Assembly: GCA_947306175.1 (NCBI GenBank)
Contig: CAMZFV010000007.1
Coordinates: forward strand, 1 to 64,000
Source: an uncultured Prevotellaceae bacterium
GTDB taxonomy: Bacteria > Bacteroidota > Bacteroidia > Bacteroidales > Muribaculaceae
Length of the DNA stretch: 64,000 nt
Reading direction: 5' to 3'
Each line of letters opens with the position of its first letter. Positions within the stretch are counted from its first letter, which is position 1. Below the pieces are notes generated by a model. It was not told the origin of the DNA and made no database searches. It worked only from the letters and a program-made list of their open reading frames with translations. Shown here piece after piece: positions 18,856-29,249 of the stretch. The translations under genes and the position numbers were made by a program.

Positions 18856-21300
18856 ATGATTGATTTATTCGATAATATTGATGCTGACTTTAATGATGGT
18901 GGAGCTCGTGTTGTTCCCATCATTACTGAGATTCACGAAGTGAATGACGGCACTGACATACAAGATAATAAGGCTGAGGACATCCCTATCTTGCCACTGC
19001 GCAACATGGTCTTGTTCCCTGCTATGACCATGCCTGTCAGCGTGGGACGCGAGAAATCGATGCGCCTCATCAAGGAGGCAGAGGAAAGGCACAATTCGAT
19101 TGCTGTAATCTGCCAACAGGACAACCGCATTGATGACCCCATGGAGCGCGACCTGTACCGATATGGCACCATCGCTACCATCGTCAAAATCCTGGAACTG
19201 CCTGATGGTTCTACCAATGTCATCCTGCAAGGACGTTCGGCATGTAAGCTGGACCATATTGCTCAGGTAGTGCCTTACCTGCGCGGTTCGGTCATGCTGG
19301 TCGAGGACAAGTTGCCGCTGGCTGGTGACAAGGAGTTTGAAATGTTGATGCAGTCAATCGCCGAGGTCACCTTGCGCATGTTGCGCAATATGGGCAATAA
19401 CGGGCGTGAATTGGCCTTTGCGATGAAGAACATCGATAATCCCATGTATCTGATGAACTTCCTGGCAACCAATATCGCCTTTGATCCCGACCAGAAACAG
19501 CACATGCTGGAAGAGCGTGACATCAAGAAACGCGCTTACCTGCTCTATTCGTTGCTGACCCGAGAAGAACAACTGGTGGAAATCAAGGCCAATATCCAGT
19601 CCCGCACCCGCGAAGACCTGTCACAGCAGCAACGCGAACATTTCCTGCAACAGCAGATCCGCACCATCCAGGAAGAACTTGGTACCGACATCGATGACAT
19701 CGAGGAGTTGCATGAGCGCAGCACCAAGATGAAATGGAGCGAAGAGATTCAGAAGCAATTTGACAAGGAATTGCGCAAACTGGAGCGCCTCAATCCTCAG
19801 ACGCCTGATTATTCAGTTCAATACGCCTATCTCGATGTCATGCTCAACCTGCCCTGGGAGACCTACACCGAGGACAATTTCGACCTCAAGAAGGTGGAGG
19901 AGAAACTCAACAATGACCATTATGGCCTGGAGAAGGTAAAAGACCGCATCCTTGAGCATCTGTCAGTGCTCAAGCTGCGTGGCGACCTCAAGGCGCCCAT
20001 CCTGTGCCTCTATGGCCCTCCCGGTGTCGGCAAGACCTCGTTAGGCAAATCCATTGCCGACGCCCTTCACCGTGAGTATGCCCGCATTTCGTTGGGTGGC
20101 TTGCATGATGAGGCCGAGATACGTGGACACCGTCGGACATACATCGGCGCCCTGCCTGGACGTATCATCGCCGCATTGGGTAAGTGCGGCAGCAACAACC
20201 CCGTCATCGTGCTCGATGAGATTGATAAGGTGGGTCAAGACTTCAAGGGCGACCCTTCATCGGCATTACTTGAGGTACTGGATCCCGAACAGAATGGCCA
20301 CTTCCATGACAATTACCTTGACGTGGATTATGACCTGTCAAAGATTTTGTTCATTGCTACGGCCAACAGTCTGGCGACCGTAAGCCGTCCCTTACTCGAC
20401 CGTATGGAGGTGATAGAAATCAACGGTTATATTCCCGAGGAGAAACTGGAGATTGCCAAGCGCCATCTCGTCCCCAAGGAATTGACCGAGAATGGTTTCA
20501 AGAAGAATGAAATCAAGTTTGGAAAACAAGTCATCTTAAAAATGATCGAGGATTATACCCGCGAGTCGGGCGTACGCCAGCTGGAGAAGAAAATCGCCAC
20601 GGTTCTGCGCCGTGTCGCCCGCCACAAGGCTAGTGGTGATCCCTACCCCACAAGCATCAAGGTGGAAGACCTGAAGGAATACTTGGGAGCTCCGGATTAC
20701 AGCCGCGACAAGTATGAGGGCAACGAATTTGCCGGCGTGGTGACTGGTCTTGCCTGGACCGCCGTAGGTGGCGAAATCCTGTTTGTGGAGTCTTCGCTGG
20801 CGCGAGGCAAAGGCGAAAAATTGACCTTGACGGGAAATCTGGGTGACGTGATGAAGGAATCGGCCGTGATTGCGTTACAATACCTGCGTTCGCATTGCTC
20901 GCTTCTAGGCATTGACCCAAACCTGTTTGACAAGTACAATATCCACATCCATGTGCCTGAGGGCGCCATCCCCAAGGACGGCCCGTCGGCAGGTGTGACA
21001 ATGGTGACCTCGCTGGCCTCATCGTTCACTCAGCGCAAAGTGAAAGACCATCTGGCCATGACAGGCGAAATCACCCTTCGCGGCAAGGTATTACCCGTTG
21101 GCGGTATCAAAGAAAAAATCCTTGCTGCCAAACGTGCCGGCATCAAGGACATTATCTTGTGTAAGGATAACCGCAAGGATATCGAGGAAATCAACGAGGT
21201 TTATCTGAAAGGATTGACCTTCCACTACGTCAACACCATTAAAGATGTGCTTGACTTTGCTCTCCTGCCCGAGAAGGTCAAAGACGCAATAGAGTTGTAA
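18856..21300 (+). CDS. lon: ATP-dependent protease Lon
   Basis: [36 protein letters not shown] catalytic Ser; [17 protein letters not shown]. Confidence 0.97.
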   Translation: MIDLFDNIDADFNDGGARVVPIITEIHEVNDGTDIQDNKAEDIPILPLRNMVLFPAMTMPVSVGREKSMRLIKEAEERHNSIAVICQQDNRIDDPMERDLYRYGTIATIVKILELPDGSTNVILQGRSACKLDHIAQVVPYLRGSVMLVEDKLPLAGDKEFEMLMQSIAEVTLRMLRNMGNNGRELAFAMKNIDNPMYLMNFLATNIAFDPDQKQHMLEERDIKKRAYLLYSLLTREEQLVEIKANIQSRTREDLSQQQREHFLQQQIRTIQEELGTDIDDIEELHERSTKMKWSEEIQKQFDKELRKLERLNPQTPDYSVQYAYLDVMLNLPWETYTEDNFDLKKVEEKLNNDHYGLEKVKDRILEHLSVLKLRGDLKAPILCLYGPPGVGKTSLGKSIADALHREYARISLGGLHDEAEIRGHRRTYIGALPGRIIAALGKCGSNNPVIVLDEIDKVGQDFKGDPSSALLEVLDPEQNGHFHDNYLDVDYDLSKILFIATANSLATVSRPLLDRMEVIEINGYIPEEKLEIAKRHLVPKELTENGFKKNEIKFGKQVILKMIEDYTRESGVRQLEKKIATVLRRVARHKASGDPYPTSIKVEDLKEYLGAPDYSRDKYEGNEFAGVVTGLAWTAVGGEILFVESSLARGKGEKLTLTGNLGDVMKESAVIALQYLRSHCSLLGIDPNLFDKYNIHIHVPEGAIPKDGPSAGVTMVTSLASSFTQRKVKDHLAMTGEITLRGKVLPVGGIKEKILAAKRAGIKDIILCKDNRKDIEEINEVYLKGLTFHYVNTIKDVLDFALLPEKVKDAIEL

Positions 21301-21312
21301 CACAACCTATAT

Positions 21313-21366
21313 AAACAACAAATTACGCCAATTATACAAATATGTAATTGGCGTAATTTATAGTTT
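21313..21366. repeat. AAACAACAAATTACGCCAATTA...TAATTGGCGTAATTTATAGTTT palindrome; may act as terminator between lon and luxS
   Basis: Long inverted repeat in convergent intergenic. Confidence 0.7.
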
Positions 21367-21375
21367 TATTATATC

Positions 21376-21861
21376 TCAATCTTCGGGATATACGAGGTTT
21401 TCGGGTTGGATGTTCTGGAGGACTTCGATGTAGTATTTGCGGGCTTCCCACTTGGCCATGGGCAGGTTGTTGAGCATGTAGTTGCCGCAGTCGTGGGCAT
21501 TGGCACCGGGAATTTCACCGTCAAATTCTGAGACCCAGTGGAACAATTCCTGCATCAGTGGCACGATGTCATGACTCTCTAGATCGCCCTTGAGCAGCAG
21601 ATAATTGCCTGTGCAGCAGCCCATGGGTCCCCAATAGATGATCTTGTCACCCCACTGCTTGTGGTTGCGCAGGTAGGTAGCTGCCAGATGCTCAATGGTG
21701 TGTAGGGCACTTTGGCTCACAGCGGGCTCACGATTGGGCAACTTCATGCGGATGTCAAACGTTGTCACCACATCACCACCCTCCAAGTAATCTTTGCGGG
21801 AAACATAGATGCCCCGCAGCAGACGCGTGTGGTCAATCTTGAAACTTGCGATTTTTTCCAT
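21376..21861 (-). CDS. luxS: S-ribosylhomocysteine lyase LuxS
   Basis: FKIDHTRLLRGIYVSRKD; SALHTIEHLAATYLRNH; GPMGCCTGNYLL; MLNNLPMAKWEARKYY. Confidence 0.95.
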   Translation of the reverse strand: MEKIASFKIDHTRLLRGIYVSRKDYLEGGDVVTTFDIRMKLPNREPAVSQSALHTIEHLAATYLRNHKQWGDKIIYWGPMGCCTGNYLLLKGDLESHDIVPLMQELFHWVSEFDGEIPGANAHDCGNYMLNNLPMAKWEARKYYIEVLQNIQPENLVYPED

Positions 21862-21864
21862 ATT

Positions 21865-21903
21865 GAGTTGTAAGTTTTTAGTCCTTAGTCCTTAGTTGAT
21901 AGC
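21865..21903. repeat. Heptamer array upstream of luxS
   Basis: TTTTTAG TCCTTAG TCCTTAG TTGATAG. Confidence 0.8.
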
Positions 21904-21909
21904 AGCTGG

Positions 21910-22587
21910 TTATAGTTCAGTTATGATGTCTTTTACAATGTTGAACGATTCGCGGGGGGCGTCATCCCAAAAGTCAAGGTATTGGCGTGTATTGTCGTGG
22001 CTGGCGCCTGGAGAATCACTGATGACACGCAGGGCCAAGAAGGGCACTTTGCACAAATGACACACCTGGGCGATAGCTCCCGACTCCATATCCACGGCCA
22101 AAGCATCGGGGAAATTGCCCTTGATGCGATCCACGTCCTCTTTCTTGTCGATAAACTGGTCGCCAGAGCAGATAAGGCCCTTGTGGATGTCATCACGGTC
22201 TGGAATAAGATCAAGCAAACGCTGGGCGCCCTCAAAGTATAGGGGCAAGCCCTGAACGCGTCCCAATTCGCTCTCTGGACCGCACCACACGTCATGATAG
22301 GCGACGCGAGCACCGGCCACCACGTCCATCACATTGACTGACGGGTCTGCGCCTCCGGCCACACCGCTGTTTATGACATAGTTTGGGGCAAAATGGTTGA
22401 CCAGCATCAATGCGCCCATAGCGGCATTCACCTTGCCGATGCCACATTGCATCACCATCACGTCATGCTTCCCCACCGTGCCGCGGTGGAACTCAAAGCC
22501 GCTCATGCAGCTCTCCTCACTGTTGTGCAGCAACGGCAGGAGCAAGTCCAGCTCTTTGCGCATCGCCACAATGATTCCAATTTTCAT
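21910..22587 (-). CDS. mtnN: 5'-methylthioadenosine/S-adenosylhomocysteine nucleosidase
   Basis: GIIVAMRKELDLLLP; VINSGVAGGADP; AVDMESGAIAQVCHL. Confidence 0.92.
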   Translation of the reverse strand: MKIGIIVAMRKELDLLLPLLHNSEESCMSGFEFHRGTVGKHDVMVMQCGIGKVNAAMGALMLVNHFAPNYVINSGVAGGADPSVNVMDVVAGARVAYHDVWCGPESELGRVQGLPLYFEGAQRLLDLIPDRDDIHKGLICSGDQFIDKKEDVDRIKGNFPDALAVDMESGAIAQVCHLCKVPFLALRVISDSPGASHDNTRQYLDFWDDAPRESFNIVKDIITEL

Positions 22588-22589
22588 TT

Positions 22590-22631
22590 ATTATAGTTGT
22601 TAGTTTTTAGTCCTTAGTCCTTAGTTGTTAG
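22590..22631. repeat. Heptamer array upstream of mtnN
   Basis: TTATAG TTGTTAG TTTTTAG TCCTTAG TCCTTAG TTGTTAG. Confidence 0.8.
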
Positions 22632-22652
22632 TACGATTACAATCGATAATGC

Positions 22653-23762
22653 CTATAGTTCGGCTTCCTTGAGTTTCTCGGCGTTTTCGGCCACGATGAG
22701 GTGGTCGATGCAGTCCTGGATGTCGCCGTCCATAAAGGCAGGCAGGTTGTAGATCGTGTAACCGATACGGTGGTCGGTGATACGGCCCTGCGGATAGTTG
22801 TAAGTGCGGATTTTGGCGGAACGGTCACCTGTCGAAACAAGGGTCTTGCGACGCGAGGCAATATCATCCACATACTTCTGATGCTCGTGGTCGTAGATGA
22901 AGGTGCGCAATCGTGCCAGTGCCCTCTCCTTGTTCTTGGGCTGGTCGCGGGTCTCGGTACACTCGATGAGGATTTCCTGTTGCTCGCCCGTGTTGGGGTT
23001 CGTCCACATGTAGCGCAGACGCACACCACTGTTTACCTTGTTCACGTTCTGACCACCGGCACCGCCGCTGCGGAAGGTGTCCCACTTGATTTCGCCCTCG
23101 TTGATGTGGACATCAAACGGCTCTGCCTCGGGCAACACAGCCACACTGGCGGCCGACGTATGAACACGTCCCTGGGTCTCGGTGACGGGAACACGCTGCA
23201 CGCGGTGAACACCCGACTCATATTTCAACGTGCCATACACATTATCGCCAGTGATACTGAAAACGACTTCCTTAAAGCCGCCCACAGCCCCCTCACTGCA
23301 AGATGACATCTGCACGTTCCAGCCCTTGGTCTCGCAATAGCGGGTGTACATACGGGCCAGGTCACCGGCAAACAGCGCCGCTTCATCGCCACCCGTGCCA
23401 CCACGTATCTCGAGCACCACGTTCTTACTATCCTCAGGATCCTCGGGAATGAGCAAGAGCTTGATTTCCTCTTCCAGCTTGGGCACTTCGGCCTGATTAG
23501 CATCGATTTCCTCGCGTGCCATCGCTCTCAAATCCTCATCGGTCTCATTGTCAAGCACGGCTTTGGCCTGCTCAATGTCCTCGAGCAGTTTGCGGTAGCG
23601 GTGAGTGGCATTAAGCAGGGTTTCCAGGCTCTTATATTCTTTGGTCAGTTTGACATAACGGCGTTGGTCAGCGATGACATTGGGGTCAGTAATCAGTGTC
23701 CCGATTTCCTCAAATCGGGCATCCAAGCCGTCAAGGCGTTGTAGTAATGCGTTTTCAGCCAT
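22653..23762 (-). CDS. prfA: Peptide chain release factor 1; start moved from ORF-track 23840 to 23762
   Basis: FRSGGAGGQNVNKVNSGVRL GGQ motif; MAENALLQRLDGL start. Confidence 0.93.
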   Translation of the reverse strand: MAENALLQRLDGLDARFEEIGTLITDPNVIADQRRYVKLTKEYKSLETLLNATHRYRKLLEDIEQAKAVLDNETDEDLRAMAREEIDANQAEVPKLEEEIKLLLIPEDPEDSKNVVLEIRGGTGGDEAALFAGDLARMYTRYCETKGWNVQMSSCSEGAVGGFKEVVFSITGDNVYGTLKYESGVHRVQRVPVTETQGRVHTSAASVAVLPEAEPFDVHINEGEIKWDTFRSGGAGGQNVNKVNSGVRLRYMWTNPNTGEQQEILIECTETRDQPKNKERALARLRTFIYDHEHQKYVDDIASRRKTLVSTGDRSAKIRTYNYPQGRITDHRIGYTIYNLPAFMDGDIQDCIDHLIVAENAEKLKEAEL

Positions 23763-23828
23763 TGTGAAGTATCTTATTTTGGCTGCAAAATTAATTAAAA
23801 TCTCGGAATTCTGCACTACCTTTGCACC

Positions 23829-25871
23829 ATGAAACGACATCTTCCCATATCATCGTCTCCAGTTTTGTGGCTGTTGTGGAACCTGCTGGTGGTCTATCTT
23901 GCCTACACGCTGTGCCGCGTTGTGTTCCTCGCTCTCAACTGGCCGCTCTATGCGGGCACCCTGACGCTGGGACATGGTTTGGAACTGTTTGGCGCCGGAT
24001 TGCTGTTTGACACGCCCGCTATCCTCTATACCAATGCCATCATTCTACTGATGTTCCTCTTGCCGTTGCACTGGAAGGAGCGGCCTGGCTTCTATCGGGT
24101 GGCAAGATGGATATACACGATTGTGAACAGCATCGCCGTGTATATGAATCTGATGGACTGCGTCTATTTCCCGTTTACGGGCAAGCGCACCACAGCATCG
24201 GTGTTTGCCGAGTTCAGTAACGAGGAAACAAGCGAAATGTTGAAAATCTTCGGCGGTCAGTTCCTGAGTCATTGGTATCTGGTACTGCTGGCAGCCCTGG
24301 TGACCTGGGCGTTCTGGAAATTGTTCAGGCCCTGTAGAGACACAAAATCTTGCGTCTCTGTCAACGCCCAAACGGGAGACGCAAAATTTTGCGTCTCTAC
24401 AGTAAGATATTACATCGTTCAAATTGTTGCCTTGCTGGTGGCTGTCCCGTTGTGCATTGGTGCGATACGTGGCGGATTTACCAAGGCGACCCGCCCCATC
24501 ACCATCAGCAATGCCAATCAATATGTCAACCGGCCGGCCGAGACGGGTATCGTGCTGAACACGCCATTTTCCATCTTCCGCACTTTGAAGAAAACGCCTT
24601 ATGTTGTACCTGACTACATGAGCGATGAGGAAGCCGCAGCCCTCTATACCCCACTCCACACGCCTACTGGCCAAACTGCATTCACACCCCGTAACGTGGT
24701 GGTGATAATTCTGGAGAGCTACAGCAAGCAGCACATCGGTTTCTATAACAAGACGCTGAGAGATGGCACTTACAAGGGCTTCACGCCTTTCCTGGATTCA
24801 CTTATCGAGGCGAGCGCTATGACCTATAGGTACTCTTACGCCAACGGCCGCAAGAGCATCGAGGGCATGCCCTCGGTACTGTCATCGCTGCCAAATTTTG
24901 TCGAGCCGCTGTTCCTCACGCCCGCCTCGCTGAACAGCATGTCGGGACTGGCCCGTGAACTGGGCGAGAACAAGGGGTACACCACTGCCTTCTTCCATGG
25001 AGCGCAGAACGGTTCGATGGGTTTCCAGGCCTTTGCACGCGCTACAGGGTTCCAGCGATATTATGGCCGTGACGAGTACAATGCCGACCCCAATTTCAAC
25101 GGGAATGAGGATTTTGACGGCACATGGGCCATTTGGGATGAGGAGTTTTTCCAGTTCTTCGCCGAGCAGTTGGGCAAGATGCAGGAGCCGTTCATGACCG
25201 CCTTGTTCAGCGCATCATCCCACGATCCCTTTGTTGTGCCCGAGAAGTACCAAGGTCGTTTCCCCCATGGTGAACGCCCCTTGCAGCAGTGCATCGCCTA
25301 TACCGACTATGCCTTGAAGCGCTTCTTTGAAACTGCTAGCCAGCAACCGTGGTTCAACAACACATTGTTTGTCATCACTGCCGATCACGTGAGCCAGCAG
25401 ATCGACCCCTTCTACTGCACTACATTGGGCCACTATTGTGTACCCATCATCCTCTATGCCCCAGGCGACCCGTCACTGCGCGGCTATGACGAAGAGCAGG
25501 TGGTACAACAGATTGATATCATGCCGACGGTGCTTGGCTATCTGAACTATGATCAGCCATATATCGCCTTTGGGCGCGACATGCTCCACCCCTCCGCCAA
25601 TGAGGGCTTTGCCCTTCACTGGCTGCCCGAGTCCAGCAGCTATGAGTATGTTTGGGGAGATTACGCCCTGCACTTCGACGGCAAGCAGGTCACCGCTGCC
25701 TACAAATACCGCACCGACTCCACCTTTAGCCATAACGTCCTCCCGATCATGCCTTCTGACACCCTCGACAGCATGCAGCGCCACATGAAATCCTTCATCC
25801 AGCAATACATGCAACGCATGACCACCGACAACCTCATCATCAAGCCACAACAGCTAAAAGGAAGACAATAA
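23829..25871 (+). CDS. LTA synthase family / sulfatase-domain membrane protein
   Basis: N-terminal hydrophobic helices; VVVIILESYSKQHIGFYN, GRKSIEGMPSVLSSLPN, FVITADHVSQQ. Confidence 0.85.
   Translation: MKRHLPISSSPVLWLLWNLLVVYLAYTLCRVVFLALNWPLYAGTLTLGHGLELFGAGLLFDTPAILYTNAIILLMFLLPLHWKERPGFYRVARWIYTIVNSIAVYMNLMDCVYFPFTGKRTTASVFAEFSNEETSEMLKIFGGQFLSHWYLVLLAALVTWAFWKLFRPCRDTKSCVSVNAQTGDAKFCVSTVRYYIVQIVALLVAVPLCIGAIRGGFTKATRPITISNANQYVNRPAETGIVLNTPFSIFRTLKKTPYVVPDYMSDEEAAALYTPLHTPTGQTAFTPRNVVVIILESYSKQHIGFYNKTLRDGTYKGFTPFLDSLIEASAMTYRYSYANGRKSIEGMPSVLSSLPNFVEPLFLTPASLNSMSGLARELGENKGYTTAFFHGAQNGSMGFQAFARATGFQRYYGRDEYNADPNFNGNEDFDGTWAIWDEEFFQFFAEQLGKMQEPFMTALFSASSHDPFVVPEKYQGRFPHGERPLQQCIAYTDYALKRFFETASQQPWFNNTLFVITADHVSQQIDPFYCTTLGHYCVPIILYAPGDPSLRGYDEEQVVQQIDIMPTVLGYLNYDQPYIAFGRDMLHPSANEGFALHWLPESSSYEYVWGDYALHFDGKQVTAAYKYRTDSTFSHNVLPIMPSDTLDSMQRHMKSFIQQYMQRMTTDNLIIKPQQLKGRQ
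24334..24400. repeat. Palindromic element (25-bp TIR family) inside a coding sequence
   Basis: GTAGAGACACAAAATCTTGCGTCTC (24334-24358) ... GAGACGCAAAATTTTGCGTCTCTAC (24376-24400); same family as 3360-3427; read as CRDTKSCVSVNAQTGDAKFCVS. Confidence 0.88.
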
Positions 25872-25887
25872 ACACAACAAATACAAC

Positions 25888-25918
25888 GGCATCCGCATTC
25901 TTTTTGAGTGCGGATGCC
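25888..25918. terminator. Bidirectional hairpin terminator
   Basis: GGCATCCGCA TTCTTTTTGAG TGCGGATGCC between convergent genes. Confidence 0.7.
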
Positions 25919-25941
25919 ATCTATCATATATTATCTATTAA

Positions 25942-28923
25942 CTAGTTAGCCCATGCTCCGCTCAGGAGGTAGTCGATCAGGGAGGTGACGTCGGAAATGG
26001 TCACGCCGCTATCCAAGTTGCAGTCGGCAGCGCTGAAATTGATCAGGCTGGCATCTCCACCAAGCAGATAGTCGATGAGTGATGTCACATCAGCAATGGT
26101 CACACCACCGTCATTGTTCACGTCGCCACGCAAATATTGAGGCTTCTCGCTGAAGTAGCCGGGGTTGCTGGATCCACCGTCGATGTGGGCATAGGCGGCA
26201 TTAACATGACTTGCATTATAAGTCGTGCCCATGCTACCGACAAGGCTAGTGCAGTTATAGAACATGTTTGATGAATTGGTCACGCCTGCCGTACTCCAGC
26301 CATCGCCCACATAAATGGTCTGCAGGCTGGTACAACTGGTGAACATGGTGCCCATATTCGTCACCTGCTGAGTGTTGAAGGAGGTCAGATCGAGTTCCGT
26401 CAAACTGCTGCAGTTAATAAACATACCCATCATCGTTGTCACACTTGACGTGTTCAAGCCAGTCATGTCAATACTTTCAAGTCCATTACAATAGCCAAAC
26501 AGCCAACTCATGTTTTCAACCTTGCTTGTGTTCAAGTTGCTCAAGTCAAGGCTTGTCAAGCTACCACATTGCCAGAACATGCGGCTCATATTTACAAGCT
26601 TATACGTATTGAAATGGCTGAGGTCTATACTCTCAAGGCTTGAACAGCCAGCAAACATCTGCGACATCGTTGTCACCCCACTTGTGTTCAAGTTTTCGAT
26701 GCCCGAGATGCTTTCCAAAAGGCTCATCCCGTTAAACCAGTTGGCGGTCGTTGTTGGACGTGCCGCTGCAAACGAGGAATCGAATACTACAGCCGTGACA
26801 TTTGAATAGCTGCCGTCACTATACCAATCAGGATTCTGTTCCGCCTCGTTCAAGTAGTATGTTGTCCCAGTGCGCATGTCCATCTCGGTATCATAATAGA
26901 AAGTTAACGTCTTACCATCATCCGAGAGCACAGCATATGGCTCAAAGTAGTAGGGGTCATATATCCACATAAAGTCTTTCCACACATCGGCTACCTTATA
27001 AATACCCTTAGTGCCATCGGGAACATACAGTCCCTGATTGGTTCGGTTGGGGAAGGCATCGGCAGGAACGAAAATTGGAGTAGCCCAATTGACAGTGACT
27101 GTCTCTAAATCGGGGCAATTAGCAAAAGCGTTGCTCTGAATGGAGGTCACAGTAGAAGGGATATTGATGCCTGTAAGCTCTGTGCCCTGAAAAGCGCTCT
27201 CGCCGATTAATAGCAAACCATTGGGAAGATTAATTTTGGTTAGCGAAGAGCAGTCCTTAAATGTGTTATTGATAATGTATTTCGTACCCGCCCTAAACGT
27301 AACTGACGACAACGATGTACAACCCTCAAAACCACCTATGCTAACGACATTTCCTGGAATGATAATGTTTGTCAGTGTTATACAATCCTTGAATGCACCT
27401 TCTTGAATGCCAGTCACCTTGTTCCCCAAAGTCACGGAGTTAAGGCTAGTGCAACCCATAAAAGTATTGTTTTTGATTGTGGTTGCATTATAGTTGACTG
27501 TCGTCACTCCCGTACAACCCTGGAAAGCGCTACTCTCGACTGTAGTATTATTCGTGATTTCAATGGATGTCAAGCTCGTACAGTTAGCAAAAGCCCTCTC
27601 TCCAATCGATGATATTGTAGAGAAATTATTGATGGAAGCCAAACTAGAGCATCCCTCGAATGCACTATTGCCGATGGTTTTCACTAATGTTGGGAAAACT
27701 ATGGAGGATAGACTTGAGCACTCTAGAAACGCATTGTTGCCGATGGCTTTCACACTTTCAGGCAAGGTGATGGCCGTCAGATTGCTGCAACCAGCAAAGG
27801 CATCATCAGGAATCTTACTTATTCCTGTGAAATGATTCAATTCATTGAAGGAAGTGATTTGCGTTAATCCTTGGAAGCTTAATCCTATGTCAGCCACCAT
27901 ATATGCCTCCAATTGGTCGAGATAGCCATTACCATCAGTATCCCAATTAGCTACACAGATAGCCTCTACCTGAGGGTCTGCAAATAATAATCTATTCGGT
28001 TCCCTGATTTCCTTGAACTCGTTCCACACTTCAGCGGAAGCATAATTGGATAACGAGCCAACAGGGACATAGAGAATCGCGTTGCTACGGAATGGGAAAG
28101 TACTTGAATCCACCTCTGGTGGTGCCACCATTTCAGCAACAACCGTTGTAATCTTAGTGACACCATCAAAAGCTCCCGTGCCAATGCTGTAGATGCCGCT
28201 TGGAAGAATAATCGATCTCAAACTATCACATTGCCTAAAGGCATATTCTCCAATACTTGTCACATTTGATGGGATGTGAATAGATTTTATCCAACTACTA
28301 CTGACAAAATGATCAGGTATATGCTCAACCTCATTGCCAATAATCACCTCACAATTGCTCCCAAGGTTAAAAGGACCATAGTAAAGTGGTTTATTAGGAT
28401 AAGGCCAATATGTGTGCCCACTACCTTCTGCATGCCTAGCATTATAATAGAGAGTCCTTAAACTAATACTTGGATTATTATAATCATTAGAAACAGCACC
28501 ATAATCGATTTGTTCTACACTCTCGGGTATAGTTAAACTTGTTATACCACAACCAGCAAATGCTTCTTGTCCAATGGATATAATTGTATTGGGCAGTGTA
28601 ACCGAAGTGACATTAGATCCATGATAAAAAGCCTTTTCGCCGATACGTGTTACAGTATAAGTGAACCCACCGTATTCCACTGTGCTTGGGATTACATAGT
28701 CGCCAGAAAAATACAGCGCATAGCTTAATGTACCATCATTTGTGACCTCCAAAGTATGAGTTCCTGTAATAATGTTATAATAGATTTTTTTACCATCTGC
28801 ATTCAAGGCATAAAAACTATAGGCTAATGCTGATGGGGTGCAAAGTAGTGCCATCAACAGTAGCATGAGGCAGCGGCCCGTTGTCTCACGAAGGAGACGA
28901 TTGAATAGTCTTGGATGTTTCAT
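25942..28923 (-). CDS. BspA-type leucine-rich repeat surface protein with DUF285-like repeats and C-terminal dockerin type I
   Basis: Many LRR_5 units (IGENAFxGCSSLxSI...); MSQMFAGCSSLESIDLSHFNT repeats; C-terminus GDVNNDGGVTIADVTSLIDYLLGG...DSGVTISDVTSLIDYLLSG (25945-26130). Confidence 0.88.
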   Translation of the reverse strand: MKHPRLFNRLLRETTGRCLMLLLMALLCTPSALAYSFYALNADGKKIYYNIITGTHTLEVTNDGTLSYALYFSGDYVIPSTVEYGGFTYTVTRIGEKAFYHGSNVTSVTLPNTIISIGQEAFAGCGITSLTIPESVEQIDYGAVSNDYNNPSISLRTLYYNARHAEGSGHTYWPYPNKPLYYGPFNLGSNCEVIIGNEVEHIPDHFVSSSWIKSIHIPSNVTSIGEYAFRQCDSLRSIILPSGIYSIGTGAFDGVTKITTVVAEMVAPPEVDSSTFPFRSNAILYVPVGSLSNYASAEVWNEFKEIREPNRLLFADPQVEAICVANWDTDGNGYLDQLEAYMVADIGLSFQGLTQITSFNELNHFTGISKIPDDAFAGCSNLTAITLPESVKAIGNNAFLECSSLSSIVFPTLVKTIGNSAFEGCSSLASINNFSTISSIGERAFANCTSLTSIEITNNTTVESSAFQGCTGVTTVNYNATTIKNNTFMGCTSLNSVTLGNKVTGIQEGAFKDCITLTNIIIPGNVVSIGGFEGCTSLSSVTFRAGTKYIINNTFKDCSSLTKINLPNGLLLIGESAFQGTELTGINIPSTVTSIQSNAFANCPDLETVTVNWATPIFVPADAFPNRTNQGLYVPDGTKGIYKVADVWKDFMWIYDPYYFEPYAVLSDDGKTLTFYYDTEMDMRTGTTYYLNEAEQNPDWYSDGSYSNVTAVVFDSSFAAARPTTTANWFNGMSLLESISGIENLNTSGVTTMSQMFAGCSSLESIDLSHFNTYKLVNMSRMFWQCGSLTSLDLSNLNTSKVENMSWLFGYCNGLESIDMTGLNTSSVTTMMGMFINCSSLTELDLTSFNTQQVTNMGTMFTSCTSLQTIYVGDGWSTAGVTNSSNMFYNCTSLVGSMGTTYNASHVNAAYAHIDGGSSNPGYFSEKPQYLRGDVNNDGGVTIADVTSLIDYLLGGDASLINFSAADCNLDSGVTISDVTSLIDYLLSGAWAN

Positions 28924-29050
28924 TGTTCATTGGTTTTAAAGGTTATTATTGCTCGATATTTGTTATTTTGTTGCAAATATAGCCATTATCTCGTCATAAA
29001 CCTAATAAATAGCCCACATTTCGTAAAAAACAACGTAATGAAACCATAAA

Positions 29051-29226
29051 AAAAAGAAGACAATAAATACAACAAATACAATGCTATCCATTGTGTAACG
29101 ATGATATAAAACAACGAAATGCAGCCCACATAAAGAAAAAGAAGACAATAAACACAACAAATACAATGCTATCCAGTGTGTAGAGGGGAGCAATTTTGTA
29201 TTTATTGTACTTATTGTTTTCCTTCT
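29051..29226. repeat. Two direct copies plus one inverted copy of an AAGAAGACAATAAAYACAACAAATACAA repeat
   Basis: 29051-29090 and 29136-29175 direct; 29194-29226 inverted. Confidence 0.75.
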
Positions 29227-29249
29227 ATAAAAAACGTTGTTGTAGTTGT

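Noticed and set aside
29002-29193. 63-aa minus-strand ORF (MLPSTHWIALYLLCLLSSF...)
   Set aside because: Lies entirely in repeat sequence; hydrophobic translation of A/T repeats, no coding evidence
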